Of a DNA stretch of 60,621 bases, positions 51,727 through 60,621 are shown piece by piece. Made by a program: the position numbers and the translations under genes. The DNA lies in contig JAFXOV010000050.1 in assembly GCA_017528425.1 (NCBI GenBank), positions 1 to 60,621 of the forward strand, given 5' to 3'. Under the pieces are notes generated by a model. The model was not told the DNA's origin and searched no databases. It saw only the letters and a list, made by a program, of their open reading frames with translations. Within the stretch, counting starts at the first letter, position 1. Each line of letters begins with the position of its first letter. This DNA is from Elusimicrobiota bacterium (GTDB lineage: Bacteria; Elusimicrobiota; Endomicrobiia; Endomicrobiales; Endomicrobiaceae).

Positions 51727-53157
51727 CTAAAAATCCTTTTCAGGAACCATTATTATTAACATTTTTGTCAACTCATCCGAAACTTCCAAAGTAACGGAAA
51801 GACTGTCTTTTAAAGTTAAATTCTTATCTAAAATTTTGTATCCGGGGTAAGATAAAGTCATATCGTAAGTCCCTTTCGGAAGCTTTATATCCAACGGTCT
51901 GAAACTTGACATCCCCATATATTTGTTTTGCCCGTCTATCGATAAAGAAACGGTAACATTTTGCATAGGTGTAAGCGAACTTATAGGATCTGCATACGCT
52001 TCCTGAACAACCTGAATTTTAAACACTTTATCTTTTATGGTTTTTATTTCAACAAGTTTATCTGCCGTAAAAGTTTCAATATCCAACTTTAAACCGGAAA
52101 CATTTCCCGTTAACTCAACAATACTTTTTTGTTCACCTTTATCTTTAAATATTGCAGTATAAACAAAAAACGCGGATATAAGGACCAACAACAACACAAC
52201 AGCAATAAAAATAGGACTCTTCAAAATATTCTTTTTTGTTGCAAGTTTAGGAACAGGTACCGAGAAATTTCTTTCGAATTTACGAATTATCGAATGTTCT
52301 TTATCCGAGTTACTTTTAGTTTCATCCGGAAAAACAACTATTTCTTCCGTAGGTTCCGAATTTAAATATGCCGTTTCAATTTGAAAATTATCTTGAATAT
52401 ATACCGATATAACAGTAGTGTTGTCTCTTCCTCCGGCATTGTTTGCGGAAGTTATCAATTCACCGGCTATCATACTGGTATCGGGTTTATTTAAATTAAC
52501 AATATCGTTTATTGTAAAATCAGAAAGTTCTCCGTTTAAACCGTCAGTACAAAGAACATAAATATCCCCGTTTTTAACAAGCTCCGATTTATAATCAACC
52601 TTAACCGTTTTACCTATTCCAAGAGCTCTTGTTATCATACTCTGAATTTCTGCCATTTTGGCGTCTTCCTGAGTCATTTTACCGTCATCTATGAGCTCTT
52701 TAATTTTAGAATGGTCTTCCGTTAAAAGTTGAATTTTCCCGTTTCTTATTCTGTATACTCTGCTGTCTCCAACATTGTATATATGAACAAGTCCGGCATC
52801 TCTGTCAAACCAAACTCCGGCACACGTTGTTCCCATACCGGACAACTTAGGATATTTTTTTGTTAAATTATATAAATATCTGTTTGCAGTTTTTATAAGT
52901 GCTATTGGTTTAAGCACATCTTCATCATAATTGTAATATACATTCCCTAAAATATCCAAACAATCTTGTTTATCGATTTTATCATATAGGGAAAGCATTA
53001 CATCTACAGCACATTTACTTGCAAAATCACCTGCAACTCCGCCGCCCATACCATCGCAAACGAAGAAAAAATCACTTTCTTGTTTAACACCGAAACAATC
53101 TTGATTTTCTGTTCTTACTTTACCTGTACTTGTTTGTGCCGAACTTAATATCATCAT
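51727..53157 (-). CDS. PP2C-type Ser/Thr phosphatase with membrane helix and PEGA-like tail
   Basis: 476 aa. Residues 1 to about 257 form a PP2C domain: ENQDCFG, CDGMGGG (34-40), YNVGDSRVYR (127-136), CTDGLNGEL (203-) and GGRDNTT (243-) hold the metal-binding acids. An acidic linker, one membrane helix (about 315-337), and a C-terminal part with PKGTYDMTLSYPGYKILDKN that resembles PEGA domains follow; it would lie outside the membrane. It overlaps the FHA gene by 4 nt. A matching Ser/Thr kinase is not in the window. Confidence 0.88.
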   Translation of the reverse strand: MMILSSAQTSTGKVRTENQDCFGVKQESDFFFVCDGMGGGVAGDFASKCAVDVMLSLYDKIDKQDCLDILGNVYYNYDEDVLKPIALIKTANRYLYNLTKKYPKLSGMGTTCAGVWFDRDAGLVHIYNVGDSRVYRIRNGKIQLLTEDHSKIKELIDDGKMTQEDAKMAEIQSMITRALGIGKTVKVDYKSELVKNGDIYVLCTDGLNGELSDFTINDIVNLNKPDTSMIAGELITSANNAGGRDNTTVISVYIQDNFQIETAYLNSEPTEEIVVFPDETKSNSDKEHSIIRKFERNFSVPVPKLATKKNILKSPIFIAVVLLLVLISAFFVYTAIFKDKGEQKSIVELTGNVSGLKLDIETFTADKLVEIKTIKDKVFKIQVVQEAYADPISSLTPMQNVTVSLSIDGQNKYMGMSSFRPLDIKLPKGTYDMTLSYPGYKILDKNLTLKDSLSVTLEVSDELTKMLIIMVPEKDF

Positions 53158-55373
53158 AAATATGTAACCTTAACTTTTTTCTTCGATTTCTTTAATGATG
53201 ATCTCACTTTAAAGAAGAAAAATAATATCAACAATAATAATCCTGCACCCATCAATATCATTGATTTATCTTTATACTCCTTTAAAGAAAAGAAGGATGT
53301 GTGTTCGGCATTTGCCAAAAACATCGGCCAAATTCTAAGATTCTTTAATGTCTTTGCATTGGTGTTAACAATTTGTATAGAATCCTGTACATTGGTATAT
53401 AAAATTTCTATTAATTTATCTCCGTTTAAATCTGCAAGAACAGGACTGGATGTTATAGCCATATTACTTGCTTTGATATCCGCCATTACTTCCAACTCTT
53501 TTCTCTTCGGATTACTCTTTGCCACTATCAATCTTCCGTCTTCGGTTCCGAAAACAAGTTCTACAAGACCATCTTTATCAAAATCATAAGCGGCAGGAGA
53601 AGATATTAATCTCTTCGATTCCGGCAAACTCAATTTCCATAACATTTCACCTGAAGGATAAGTCGTTTTTCCTTTCAATATTTGTACTGTTCCGTTTGCC
53701 GAAACAACTCCTACATCACATATTCCGTTACCCGTAAAATCAGAAACAATAGGAGCTGCATTAAATTTTAAATTTGCAGGCGGTACAGGTTCTATAAAGT
53801 ATGTCCACATAACCGAGAACTTCGATGTGTTTATGGCAGATACATACTGCGGAACATTAGACTGAACAATAACTTCATCTATACCGTCACCATCTATATC
53901 TCCGATAGCCGGAGCACCGGCTATAAGGTGAGCTTTTCCCGTTAACTCAAGTAAGTTGATTGTCTTTTTGGTTCTTGTTTTACCGTCAATGAAATAAACT
54001 TTACTGTCATAGTTGGCAATAATAACAAAAGGCGAAAAGTCCTTTCTTGTTAATATTACCGGACTTGCATATAAAGGCCCGTCTATGAATTCAGTATACT
54101 TTGCATAATTACTGTCAAAGCCCGGAGAATATAAGAAATGAACGGCTCCGTCTTCCGAGGTAATAACAACATCTTTTTTATCATCGCCATCTAAATCACA
54201 AACCAACGGTGTCATTTCGGAAATATGACCGCCCAAAATTTCTCTTCTTATAATATTGCCTGTCTGTCCGTCAATAATATAAATCAAAGAAGAATCCGAC
54301 ACTGCAACAATATCAGGAATACCATCATTGTTAACATCGTCACTGACTAACGATGCTATACCGGAATTATATATATCCATAGGTTTCCATAAACTGTCAC
54401 CGGTAGCTCCGCTCCAACCATATAAAAAGCCCGCACTTGTAAGCATGGCAATATCGTTTTTACCATCGGCATCAAAATCCGCAACAACAGGTGTTGATGT
54501 AATATCGTAAGAAGAAGTGTCGGCTCTTAAAGGAATTTCTTTGCTCCAGTTCATTTCCAAAGATAAATTCAATTTGCTCGGAGCAGAAGTCACTGAAGAA
54601 TAAGATGTGTATCCGAAATATAAAGAAAGCGCCGATAAAATTATTACAGCTAAAAATATAAAAGTTCTTGCCAATTTATAAAGTTTTAATGCAAGTATAT
54701 GTTGTTTTGAAGGTAATGAATAATCTTCAGAGAAATAATCTACAAGTCTGAATATTGTTCTACCTATAGAAATTTCGTCACCTATTGCCAACTGTGTACT
54801 GTTTAACTGTCCTAATTTTTCTCCGTTTATTGCAACTCCGCCGGTACTACCGATGTCGGTAATTGTGTACTGTCCTTGAACGGCACTTATTTTAGCATGA
54901 CCTTTAGATACCGTCATATCCCCTGATAAAACAACATCGTTTTCAATACCTCTCGGAGAAAGACTTTCTCTACCTATAAAAGTGTCTCCGTCCGATTTTA
55001 AGAAATATTTTTTACCGAAAAATCTTCCGTAAACACCTATTAAATAGTATTGAGGAATTACAACGTCTTGTTTACTTAAAGCGTCATCCAAAAACAAAAT
55101 CTTATAATCACCTATAGAAATTTCATCTCCGAAATTTAAAGGAGCTTCCGTTATTGAACGAAGATTAATTTGCGTTCCCATTATGGTGTTTTGGTCTTTA
55201 AGTGTGTACTGGTTGTTTGCAAATATAATAGTACAATGATGTTCCGAAACATTTTTATCGGGAACAACAATATCGTTGCCTTTTTTGTTTCCTATAAAAA
55301 TTTTCAACTTATTTTTTCTGGAAACATATTCTGCTATAATTTCTTCTCTTTTCTTAAGTAATAGTCTTGGCAT
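53154..55373 (-). CDS. Membrane protein with two FHA domains and an FG-GAP propeller
   Basis: 739 aa. Two forkhead-associated domains (about residues 24-97 and 128-213; the second has FIGRESL, SKGHAKI and GSTGGVAING) that read phosphothreonine in the cytoplasm. One membrane helix (about 235-256), then seven or so FG-GAP/VCBS-like calcium loops (DFDADGKNDI, DVNNDGIPDI, DLDGDDKKDV, DIDGDGIDEV) forming a beta-propeller, a second helix near 705-725 and a basic tail. The propeller therefore sits in the periplasm between two helices. With the neighbouring PP2C it links phosphorylation to an outside sensor or adhesion domain. Confidence 0.87.
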   Translation of the reverse strand: MPRLLLKKREEIIAEYVSRKNKLKIFIGNKKGNDIVVPDKNVSEHHCTIIFANNQYTLKDQNTIMGTQINLRSITEAPLNFGDEISIGDYKILFLDDALSKQDVVIPQYYLIGVYGRFFGKKYFLKSDGDTFIGRESLSPRGIENDVVLSGDMTVSKGHAKISAVQGQYTITDIGSTGGVAINGEKLGQLNSTQLAIGDEISIGRTIFRLVDYFSEDYSLPSKQHILALKLYKLARTFIFLAVIILSALSLYFGYTSYSSVTSAPSKLNLSLEMNWSKEIPLRADTSSYDITSTPVVADFDADGKNDIAMLTSAGFLYGWSGATGDSLWKPMDIYNSGIASLVSDDVNNDGIPDIVAVSDSSLIYIIDGQTGNIIRREILGGHISEMTPLVCDLDGDDKKDVVITSEDGAVHFLYSPGFDSNYAKYTEFIDGPLYASPVILTRKDFSPFVIIANYDSKVYFIDGKTRTKKTINLLELTGKAHLIAGAPAIGDIDGDGIDEVIVQSNVPQYVSAINTSKFSVMWTYFIEPVPPANLKFNAAPIVSDFTGNGICDVGVVSANGTVQILKGKTTYPSGEMLWKLSLPESKRLISSPAAYDFDKDGLVELVFGTEDGRLIVAKSNPKRKELEVMADIKASNMAITSSPVLADLNGDKLIEILYTNVQDSIQIVNTNAKTLKNLRIWPMFLANAEHTSFFSLKEYKDKSMILMGAGLLLLILFFFFKVRSSLKKSKKKVKVTYL

Positions 55374-55387
55374 TTATAAGACTCCTT

Positions 55388-57463
55388 TTACCTTGCTATA
55401 AATAATGCTGCAACTAATGACAAACCTAAACTTACTTTAGCGATTGTTCCGCCTTTTCCCGAACCGGAATCGGAATCCGAACTGCCACCGCCGGAACTTC
55501 TGTCCGAATTTTCCAAATTGGATAATCTCTTTTCTATTCTTTTTATATCTGCAGTATTTTTATTATCACTTACCGCAGAAGATTTTTCTACTTTTATATT
55601 ATCAACTTCTTCTCTTATGGAACTTATTTTTGCATTTATAAGTCTCATTTGAGAAGTACTTAAAGCTGTTCCGTCTGAACTGTCTTTAGCGGAAGCAATC
55701 ATACTTTGATCTTTTTCCAATGAATCCAATCTCTTGCCTAAAGCAACATAACTCTGTTGCATTTGAAGAAGTGTTTTTTTAAGACTATTAATTTCTTCCT
55801 GTGACGGTGCATTTGAAACAGAAGATTCCGTTGTTGCACTTGCCAATTTAGATTCCATATCTGAAATTTTCTTGTTTACGGTATTTATTTCATTTTTAAA
55901 ATTCTTTACTTCATATAAAACTTGAGCATTATTTGCTGTTGAACCTGTTTTCCCTTCTTTTCCCAAAGAAGCTAAAGATGATTCAACGTTGTTAATTTTT
56001 GAGTTCATATCGTTAATATTTTTTTGTAAATCTTTTAATACTGATGAAGAAATTTCTGATTTTGAAGAATCGTTATTCTTTGCTATTGTCGTTTCCATGC
56101 TGCTTACTTTCTTGCTTAAATCGTTAAGATTTTTTTGCAAGTATGTTACTTCCGCTGATGTTGCGGAAGCTTTTGATCCGGCTTTTGCGGATGTTAATGC
56201 CGATTCCATACTGCTGAATTTTGCCGTTAAATCATTCATTTCTTTTTTCAAAGCATTTACATCGGATGAAGATGCCGTTGCTTTTGTATCCGGTTTTTTA
56301 GCTAATGTTGTTTCTACACTGTTAATTTTTGAATTTAAATCATTTATATTTTTTTGTAAATCTTTCAAAACCGCTGAAGAAACTTCTGATTTTGAAGAAG
56401 TATCTTTAGCCACCGTTGTTTCCATACCATTAACTTTTGCGGATAAATTGCTTATCTCTTTCTGTAAAGCCGCTATTTCGGATGAAGAAGCGGAAGATTT
56501 TGTATCCGTATTTTTTGCCAATGACATTTCCATTGTACTTACTTTCTTACTTAAATCATTAAGATTTTTTTGTAAGTATGTTATTTCCGCTGATGATGCA
56601 GAACTTGATCCTGCCTTTGCGGATGTTAATGCCGATTCCATACTGTTAAACTTTGCGGATAAATCACCAACACTCTTTTTTATAGCGTTAATTTCTGATG
56701 CTGTTGCTTTTACATCCGGTTTTTTGGCTAATGACGATTCTACCGAACTAACCTTCGAATTTAAATCACTTATATTTTTTTGTAAATCTTTTATGGCACT
56801 TGCGGAAAGATCCGTTTTTGAAGAATCTGCTTTTTTAGCTAAGTTTGTTTCAACGGTTGTAACCTTTTTACTTAAATCACTTATGTTCTTTTGTAAATTG
56901 TTTACAACTGCTACCGAAACACCTGAACTTGTACCTGCGGAAGAACTCGAACCGCCACCTGCAGCACCGGCTTTAACTTGTGCTTCCAAGTTTTTAAATA
57001 CTTTTGAAGAAGACAATGTGTTATCAAGCATGGTAGGCAAGTTTACTTCCAAATCGTTCATTATCTCAATCATATCTACCGATTCTCCTCCGCCTGAAGA
57101 AGAACCGCCGCTTTTTGGAGCAGAACCTAACTTCTTTTCCAATGCCGCAATTTTTGCTGTAAGAGCATCATAATCTTTTTTTGAAATTACACCTGAGGCC
57201 GAAGCGGACGAACTTGAAGATGCAGAAGACTTTTTATCGAACTCATATAAAGCTTGTAACAAAGTACCTCTTGTTATCTGTTCATCTTCAACGAAAACAG
57301 CTGATCCGTACTTATTTATAAATCTCGGCATCCTGCTGCTTAATTCCGTTATTATCGCCTGTAAAGCCGGATCGGCAACATCTCTTTTGTCGGCAAAGCT
57401 AAGACTTGCGGTATTTAACAAAAACAAAACTGAAACCAAGACACTAAAAATTTTTTTATTCAT
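55388..57463 (-). CDS. Secreted repeat-rich coiled-coil protein with C-terminal anchor
   Basis: 691 aa. Signal peptide to about residue 24, a small domain with an SLH-like look (ITELSSRMPRFINKYGSAVF, residues 37-57), low-complexity Ser/Ala and Ser/Gly linkers, then about nine units of 34-37 residues from residue 190 (LQKNISDLSKKVTTVE type), each with a coiled-coil stretch and an Ala/Ser/Lys-rich spacer. A second coiled coil follows, then a Ser/Gly/Asp linker and a hydrophobic C-terminus (IAKVSLGLSLVAALFIAR). It looks like a fibrous surface or periplasm-spanning protein. Units 2-4 and 6-8 are nearly copies of each other. Confidence 0.78.
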   Translation of the reverse strand: MNKKIFSVLVSVLFLLNTASLSFADKRDVADPALQAIITELSSRMPRFINKYGSAVFVEDEQITRGTLLQALYEFDKKSSASSSSSASASGVISKKDYDALTAKIAALEKKLGSAPKSGGSSSGGGESVDMIEIMNDLEVNLPTMLDNTLSSSKVFKNLEAQVKAGAAGGGSSSSAGTSSGVSVAVVNNLQKNISDLSKKVTTVETNLAKKADSSKTDLSASAIKDLQKNISDLNSKVSSVESSLAKKPDVKATASEINAIKKSVGDLSAKFNSMESALTSAKAGSSSASSAEITYLQKNLNDLSKKVSTMEMSLAKNTDTKSSASSSEIAALQKEISNLSAKVNGMETTVAKDTSSKSEVSSAVLKDLQKNINDLNSKINSVETTLAKKPDTKATASSSDVNALKKEMNDLTAKFSSMESALTSAKAGSKASATSAEVTYLQKNLNDLSKKVSSMETTIAKNNDSSKSEISSSVLKDLQKNINDMNSKINNVESSLASLGKEGKTGSTANNAQVLYEVKNFKNEINTVNKKISDMESKLASATTESSVSNAPSQEEINSLKKTLLQMQQSYVALGKRLDSLEKDQSMIASAKDSSDGTALSTSQMRLINAKISSIREEVDNIKVEKSSAVSDNKNTADIKRIEKRLSNLENSDRSSGGGSSDSDSGSGKGGTIAKVSLGLSLVAALFIAR

Positions 57464-57473
57464 ATTCTACCCT

Positions 57474-58520
57474 CTAAAAAAAGAAATTAAGAGCAAACTT
57501 TGTAGTTTGGTCAAATATATTTCCACTGCATATTGCTACATCAAGTTGTAAGAAATATGCATTCAAAATACCGAAATCAAAACCTAAACCGAAATTATAA
57601 GATACGGTTTCGTTGTAGTCGGAAGTTATGTCGTATCTGTTTTCAAGTGCATAACCTTCAACACCGCCTCTTAGATATATTCCGTTAATCGAAAATGCAT
57701 CTGAAACCAATACTTCTACAACACCAAATTCCAAACCTAAGTTTCCGCCTAAAGGTTCATCTTGTCTTTGAACCAAATCAACCGCACCGGTAAGTTGCAA
57801 CTTATCTATAAATGTAACCTTATCGGAAACACCGACTTTTGTCGTCATAGGAGCAGAATCTTCTCCCATCGTAACACCTTTTTGGAATATTGCGCCGAAA
57901 CTTATACGACCGAAACTTTGTGCATCAATGGAATAAATAACACCTGCATCGATATCTAATCCGCCGTCAGATACTCCGACTTCGGACATATTTTTAGTAA
58001 CATATTTTAAAGAAGCACCGACATATAAACTTGTAGTTGATTCCCATAACGGAATACCTGCAGATAAATAATATGCCGCATCGGTATCACTTATCTTTCC
58101 GCTTCCGACAGGATTTCCGCTTTCATCGGTATGTTGTATGTTATCCATTTTGGAAGAAATATATCCTATACCTATAACCGTTTTACCTAAAACATCGGTA
58201 AATTTTTGCAAAGGAATTGAAGCTGCAAAAAATTGATGGGTAGGTACAACATCTTTAAGTCCCGGATATTCATCCGAGGCACCGGTTCCGCCCATTGCAT
58301 ATACGGAATAATAATCCTGTATTTGGGCAAGACCTGCAGGGTTCCAATAAATTGCCGATGTATCATCTGCAAGAGAGGTATAAGCACCGCCCATACCTAT
58401 AGCTTTTACACCGACACTTTTTTTCAAGAATGCCGCAGCATCCGTTCCGGCAAAAGCATTTGTTACACCTACAAAAATCAAACAAGCAAAAACTAATGAT
58501 AATTTTTTTATTTTTTTCAT
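57474..58520 (-). CDS. PorV/PorQ-family outer-membrane protein
   Basis: 348 aa. Signal peptide (MKKIKKLSLVFACLIFVGVTN...), then GVKAIGMGGAYTSLADDTSAIYWNPAGLAQ, the hallmark opening of the PorV/PorQ (FadL-related) family, barrel strands, and a terminal FALNFFF. In Bacteroidota PorV carries proteins to the type IX sortase; in other phyla the family is widespread without a known T9SS. It is coupled to an FlgD-Ig protein (1 bp). Confidence 0.88.
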   Translation of the reverse strand: MKKIKKLSLVFACLIFVGVTNAFAGTDAAAFLKKSVGVKAIGMGGAYTSLADDTSAIYWNPAGLAQIQDYYSVYAMGGTGASDEYPGLKDVVPTHQFFAASIPLQKFTDVLGKTVIGIGYISSKMDNIQHTDESGNPVGSGKISDTDAAYYLSAGIPLWESTTSLYVGASLKYVTKNMSEVGVSDGGLDIDAGVIYSIDAQSFGRISFGAIFQKGVTMGEDSAPMTTKVGVSDKVTFIDKLQLTGAVDLVQRQDEPLGGNLGLEFGVVEVLVSDAFSINGIYLRGGVEGYALENRYDITSDYNETVSYNFGLGFDFGILNAYFLQLDVAICSGNIFDQTTKFALNFFF

Positions 58521-58521
58521 A

Positions 58522-59724
58522 TTATTTACCCACTATAGCTAATGCCGTATATCTTCTGTCACTTCCGGCAATTATTTCTACTATATAAGCACCTGTTGCA
58601 AGAGTTTCACCTGCATAATTCCTGCCGTCCCACTCTTCTTCATTGGTACCTGCCGACCTTTCTTCACCGTCAACCAACTTACATACAACCTTACCTGCTT
58701 TATCGTACAACCTAATAGTAACATTTGATGTTTTTGCCAACAAATATCTAATCTTTATTTTTTCCTTATTAGGATTAAACGGCGACGGATAAGTTAAAAT
58801 ATTCGCAACTCCGCCGGATATTGCTGTAAATTCGAGATCTATATCCTCATATACATCACTCGCAAAATCAATTTTTAGTGTATAAGTCTTACCTGATTCT
58901 AATTTCTTGCCATCCATAACTGTCGAATTTAAATAAGAAATACAACTGGTACTGCTAACAAATACACTTGAACCGCTTGTAACATTAACAGTATATAGTA
59001 AATTAGTATCAGTTGTATGATCGGCATCTCCTTCCCAAAGATAAATAGTGGCCGTTGAAACATTGATTGAGAACTTAGAGGTTTGTATTATAGGATCCGT
59101 CGTCGCTAACTTTGTAAAAGGATCAGGAGATTCAAGCACAACCTTTGATGATGATCCCCCTTGTGTATTAACGGTTATTATTATATATGATGAACCAGCC
59201 GTATTGTTGTTCTCATCTATACATTGAGCCCAGAGCCAAAATTGATTTGCAGAAAGTCCCTCGGTAAAATTTATATCTTTTTCAAAAGTGTACTCTGTTT
59301 TACCGGAAGGAATTTTTAATTCATTAGCTGGTATCTTGTTAAAATCAGGATTCTCGCCATCACCCACCTTATATGCAATCGTGGTAGATAACGTTTTCCC
59401 TTCAACAGCTGTTACTTTTATTTTTATAGGAACAACATTTGTTTCAAAAACTTTTTGTTCAGTTTCATTTGTAAAAGTAATATCACCGCTTTTCGAGGTC
59501 ATTAATATAGACTCAAAGCCGGATTTTGCTATAACACTCTCTGTTTGCTGAGCAAAAATAATGGCTTGCCCCAATGTTGTGGTGTTAAAGCCCTTTACAG
59601 CATCGTTGTCATTAAATTTTCCGCCGTTTGCTATCGTTATGAAATTACTTTCTGAAAAGCAAATCACACCCAAACAACACAAACATAAAACAACTGTGAT
59701 AAAAATAATTTTTTTATTTATCAT
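58522..59724 (-). CDS. Secreted protein with C-terminal FlgD-type Ig domain
   Basis: 400 aa. Signal peptide (to about residue 24), an N-terminal region of about 280 residues with Ig/beta-sandwich features but no family I can name, and from about residue 310 a FlgD-Ig domain (LTYPSPFNPNKEKIKIRYLL, VTIRLYDKAGKVV, WDGRNYAGETLATGAYIV). This domain resembles the C-terminal sorting domains carried by secreted cargo of type IX-like systems. It overlaps the next upstream gene by 4 nt and precedes the PorV gene by 1 nt, which suggests cargo and transporter. Confidence 0.82.
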   Translation of the reverse strand: MINKKIIFITVVLCLCCLGVICFSESNFITIANGGKFNDNDAVKGFNTTTLGQAIIFAQQTESVIAKSGFESILMTSKSGDITFTNETEQKVFETNVVPIKIKVTAVEGKTLSTTIAYKVGDGENPDFNKIPANELKIPSGKTEYTFEKDINFTEGLSANQFWLWAQCIDENNNTAGSSYIIITVNTQGGSSSKVVLESPDPFTKLATTDPIIQTSKFSINVSTATIYLWEGDADHTTDTNLLYTVNVTSGSSVFVSSTSCISYLNSTVMDGKKLESGKTYTLKIDFASDVYEDIDLEFTAISGGVANILTYPSPFNPNKEKIKIRYLLAKTSNVTIRLYDKAGKVVCKLVDGEERSAGTNEEEWDGRNYAGETLATGAYIVEIIAGSDRRYTALAIVGK

Positions 59725-60621
59725 TGTAAGTTCACCAAAACCAATATGGTCCCTTTTTGAGAATCTGAATTTTCAAGTGCTTTTCCGATAACCGTTCCTA
59801 CTTTCGGATTGTCACCTGCTTTCTTTGCATACCCCGGTATCGAGGCGGATACAAGCAAATCTCCTCTCTTTATAGCTCCTCCTTCGTTACAAACTTTTGT
59901 TGGAACTTTACCGACCAAGGCCAACTTATATCCTTTTTCGTCTTGATTCATTAATACACCCGGTTCGGTAGAAATAACTCCCGCAACCATAGTGTCTTCG
60001 GCTACTTTTGTTTTTACTATTGCATTATCTTTTGCCGGATCTATTGAAACAACATCACCCGGAACAAGTTTCTCGGTTGACTGATATATTTCTGCAAGGT
60101 CTGCACCAGTAAGATAATTTCTACCATAGCTTCTATGTATTTTCATTTGTATCCAACCTTGTTTAGATTCATCAATATCAGTATTGCTACTGTTTGCCTC
60201 TGCTCCCCATACATAGTAGAGATCATTTTCAAGATCATCAGAAGTTACTATTATTTTTCTTTGATTGTCTATCTTTTGTGCTGCCGGTGCAGTGGTTACA
60301 ACTACTTTATTTTGACTATCAATATCCAATCCTGTACCGGTTGAAACACTAATCACATTGTCAACCAAGGATACGCCTGCCCCTTCCGAGATAGCCTCTC
60401 CCGCCGCAAGTTCTCTCCACCCTTGAGTTCCATTCGTATCAATTGTTGCCCAAACCGCAGAAGTGGATGTTGTTGTCACCGCTATCGAACTTGATTTTAC
60501 TGCATATGTCGCACTAGACGATAAGCCATCATAACTCGTTATCGTCTGTGCCACTCCGCTTGCATCAAAATATATAGGCAAGCTCGCACTTCCTTTACTG
60601 GTTACATTTCCTTTTGGCTCA
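59721..60621 (-). CDS. Large surface protein, C-terminal part (5' end outside window)
   Basis: The frame stays open to the right edge (GAG CCA AAA GGA ... upstream of the TTG at 60581), so this is the C-terminal 299 residues of a longer protein. A Ser/Thr/Ala-rich beta part (TTTSTSAVWATIDTNGT) leads to a domain with LTGADLAEIYQSTEKLVPGDVV, TMVAGVISTEPGVLMN, LVGKVPTKV and GDLLVSASIPGYAKKA. The ADLAE...PGDVV layout resembles the self-cleaving peptidase G2/IMC-type domains of surface and fibre proteins; that assignment is tentative. First gene of the visible run. Confidence 0.7.
   Translation of the reverse strand, partial: EPKGNVTSKGSASLPIYFDASGVAQTITSYDGLSSSATYAVKSSSIAVTTTSTSAVWATIDTNGTQGWRELAAGEAISEGAGVSLVDNVISVSTGTGLDIDSQNKVVVTTAPAAQKIDNQRKIIVTSDDLENDLYYVWGAEANSSNTDIDESKQGWIQMKIHRSYGRNYLTGADLAEIYQSTEKLVPGDVVSIDPAKDNAIVKTKVAEDTMVAGVISTEPGVLMNQDEKGYKLALVGKVPTKVCNEGGAIKRGDLLVSASIPGYAKKAGDNPKVGTVIGKALENSDSQKGTILVLVNLQ

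Noticed and set aside
55989-57173. A 394-codon open frame on the plus strand
   Set aside because: It lies wholly antisense to the coiled-coil protein gene. The repeats and Ser/Lys-rich codons of that gene leave the other strand free of stops; there is no ribosome-binding site, and its product is a repetitive Phe/Ser/Ala mixture.

Overview
The window is 60.6 kb of AT-rich chromosomal DNA from a diderm bacterium, probably Elusimicrobiota (Endomicrobia-like). That assignment is inference. It rests on tandem type IV pilin-like proteins, signal-peptide outer-membrane barrels, PorV-like proteins with FlgD-type Ig domains, EnvC/FtsX, and a long-form sugar phosphorylase. No tRNA, rRNA, CRISPR array, prophage or transposase was recognised. 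Most genes are on the minus strand and packed in long runs with 1-15 nt gaps or 1-8 nt overlaps.

Layout. 1-0.8 kb: two type IV pilin-like genes (the first cut by the window edge). 0.9-3.6 kb: asd, leuB-type dehydrogenase and leuD, with no leuC. 3.8-4.5 kb (+): an Ogg2-type 8-oxoguanine glycosylase. 4.6-14.6 kb: aconitase, proA, nadD, yqeK, a LytR_C protein, rsfS, dnaE and a flavin reductase. 14.8-18 kb: a large GH94/GH161-like phosphorylase. 18-20.9 kb: purM-purN-purB. 21-23.4 kb (+): thiS-thiG-thiH behind a compact leader that matches the HMP-PP (thiS-motif) riboswitch design; thiE follows at 25 kb. 23.6-29.7 kb: three paralogous small outer-membrane barrels interleaved with thiE, a two-gene SufC-SufB/D system and bioB. 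29.9-33.7 kb: rph, rdgB, a TIGR04076 protein, pyrD, pyrF, pyrE. 33.9-40.9 kb: DUF116, DEAD-box helicase, an FmdB-like zinc ribbon, a nucleosidase, a spore-photolyase-like radical SAM protein and valS. 41-60.6 kb: one uninterrupted minus-strand run of 16 genes, from a cut surface protein through FlgD-Ig, PorV, coiled-coil, FHA/FG-GAP, PP2C, response-regulator and PorV-TPR genes to galT, glgA, ftsX, envC, ctpA, a membrane protein, tsaD and dusB.

Two things stand out. First, the intergenic spaces hold several families of folded repeats. The best is a set of about 105-120 bp three-tiered hairpins (five copies) that start at or just after stop codons of minus-strand genes. Their stem sequences differ from copy to copy while the layout and the inner loop are kept. 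Second, the run at 49-60.6 kb joins surface proteins to Ser/Thr-phosphorylation modules (PP2C, FHA) and a single-domain response regulator. It looks like an envelope or secretion apparatus with its own signalling, and I do not recognise it as a described system.

Metabolically the window covers nucleotide synthesis (purine, pyrimidine, NAD), thiamine, biotin, leucine/aspartate-family and proline steps, Fe-S assembly and glucan handling, consistent with a fairly self-sufficient, possibly host-associated anaerobe.
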